A stretch of DNA of 64,000 nucleotides from assembly GCF_015291645.1 (NCBI RefSeq), contig NZ_CP030055.1, positions 3,658,001 to 3,722,000 of the forward strand, given 5' to 3'. Positions within the stretch are counted from its first letter, which is position 1; each line of letters begins with the position of its first letter. The DNA is from Bradyrhizobium sp. CCBAU 53340 (GTDB lineage: Bacteria > Pseudomonadota > Alphaproteobacteria > Rhizobiales > Xanthobacteraceae). Shown one piece after another: positions 63,948-64,000 of the stretch. Made by a program: the position numbers and the translations under genes. The notes below the pieces were generated by a model, which saw only the letters and a list, made by a program, of their open reading frames with translations, was not told where the DNA came from and ran no database searches.

Positions 63948-64000
63948 ATGTTTAGAGAATCTTTTTCGGCGTGGAGGTCGGAACGGGAGATGAGAAAGCC
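63948..64000 (+). CDS. Possible start of a further gene (cut by window end)
   Basis: An open frame of 17 codons beginning ATG after GAGGGG, running out of the window; a second in-frame ATG lies 14 codons later. Too short to identify. The 180 bp before it (63719-63947) hold only the divergent transporter start region and GC-rich DNA. Confidence 0.25.
   Translation, partial: MFRESFSAWRSEREMRK

Overview
The window looks like chromosomal DNA of an alphaproteobacterium close to Bradyrhizobium (Nitrobacteraceae). The evidence is the high GC content, the gene order nusB-thiL-hppA and yceD-plsX-fabH-ihfA-MerR, a GcrA cell-cycle regulator, a porin of the rhizobial Omp2 type, a Bug-type substrate-binding protein and palindromic intergenic repeats. 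The species call is inference from gene content; no database was searched.

Region 1 (1-11.9 kb) is core genome: the end of nusB, thiL, a Cys-cluster protein, the proton-pumping pyrophosphatase hppA, a MerR/carboxymuconolactone-decarboxylase pair, a Bug periplasmic binding protein, BamE, a bc1-complex assembly chaperone, a YceD-type protein, plsX-fabH (start of fatty acid and phospholipid synthesis), ihfA and a MerR regulator, ending at a tRNA-Pro(GGG).

Region 2 (11.86-25.88 kb) is a 14-kb integrative island inserted in the 3' end of that tRNA. A 45-bp direct repeat marks both ends, a P4-type integrase lies just inside the right end, and six copies of GGGTAACG lie near the two ends. The island has a TerS-like protein, a terminase large subunit split into ATPase and nuclease genes, a RepA-type helicase/ATPase next to a GGTTC iteron cluster, two AlpA-like regulators and a cold-shock protein. 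It has no capsid, portal or tail genes, so it resembles a phage satellite (PICI/P4-like) rather than a prophage. Its cargo includes a 425-aa protein with the exact proteasome-beta catalytic spacing Thr1/Asp17/Lys33, a putative ADP-ribosyltransferase with a small upstream partner, several secreted or membrane proteins of unknown function, and a DNA ligase fragment.

Region 3 (26-41 kb) is accessory metabolism and regulation: TetR with a divergent alpha/beta hydrolase, a DapA-like lyase, an SDR, a hydrolase-fold protein lacking its nucleophile, MarR, a major porin, a candidate small RNA, GcrA, acetamidase/formamidase, a YdcF protein, a DUF169 protein and a tandem pair of saccharopine-dehydrogenase-like reductases.

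Region 4 (41-53 kb) starts with an ISAs1 element with a 10-bp target duplication, then an FAD monooxygenase/MarR pair and an exopolysaccharide locus: O-antigen-ligase-like protein, polyprenyl-phosphate sugar transferase, glycosyltransferase, Wzz/BY-kinase-like co-polymerase, FemAB-like acyltransferase and a polysaccharide deacetylase with degenerate catalytic motifs.

Region 5 (53-64 kb) is core again: a DUF2842 protein, heme A synthase, a methyltransferase, O-acetylhomoserine sulfhydrylase, a CoA-binding protein with an enoyl-CoA hydratase, a thioesterase, rplM-rpsI, a diguanylate cyclase, an ABM-domain protein and an AI-2E-family transporter.
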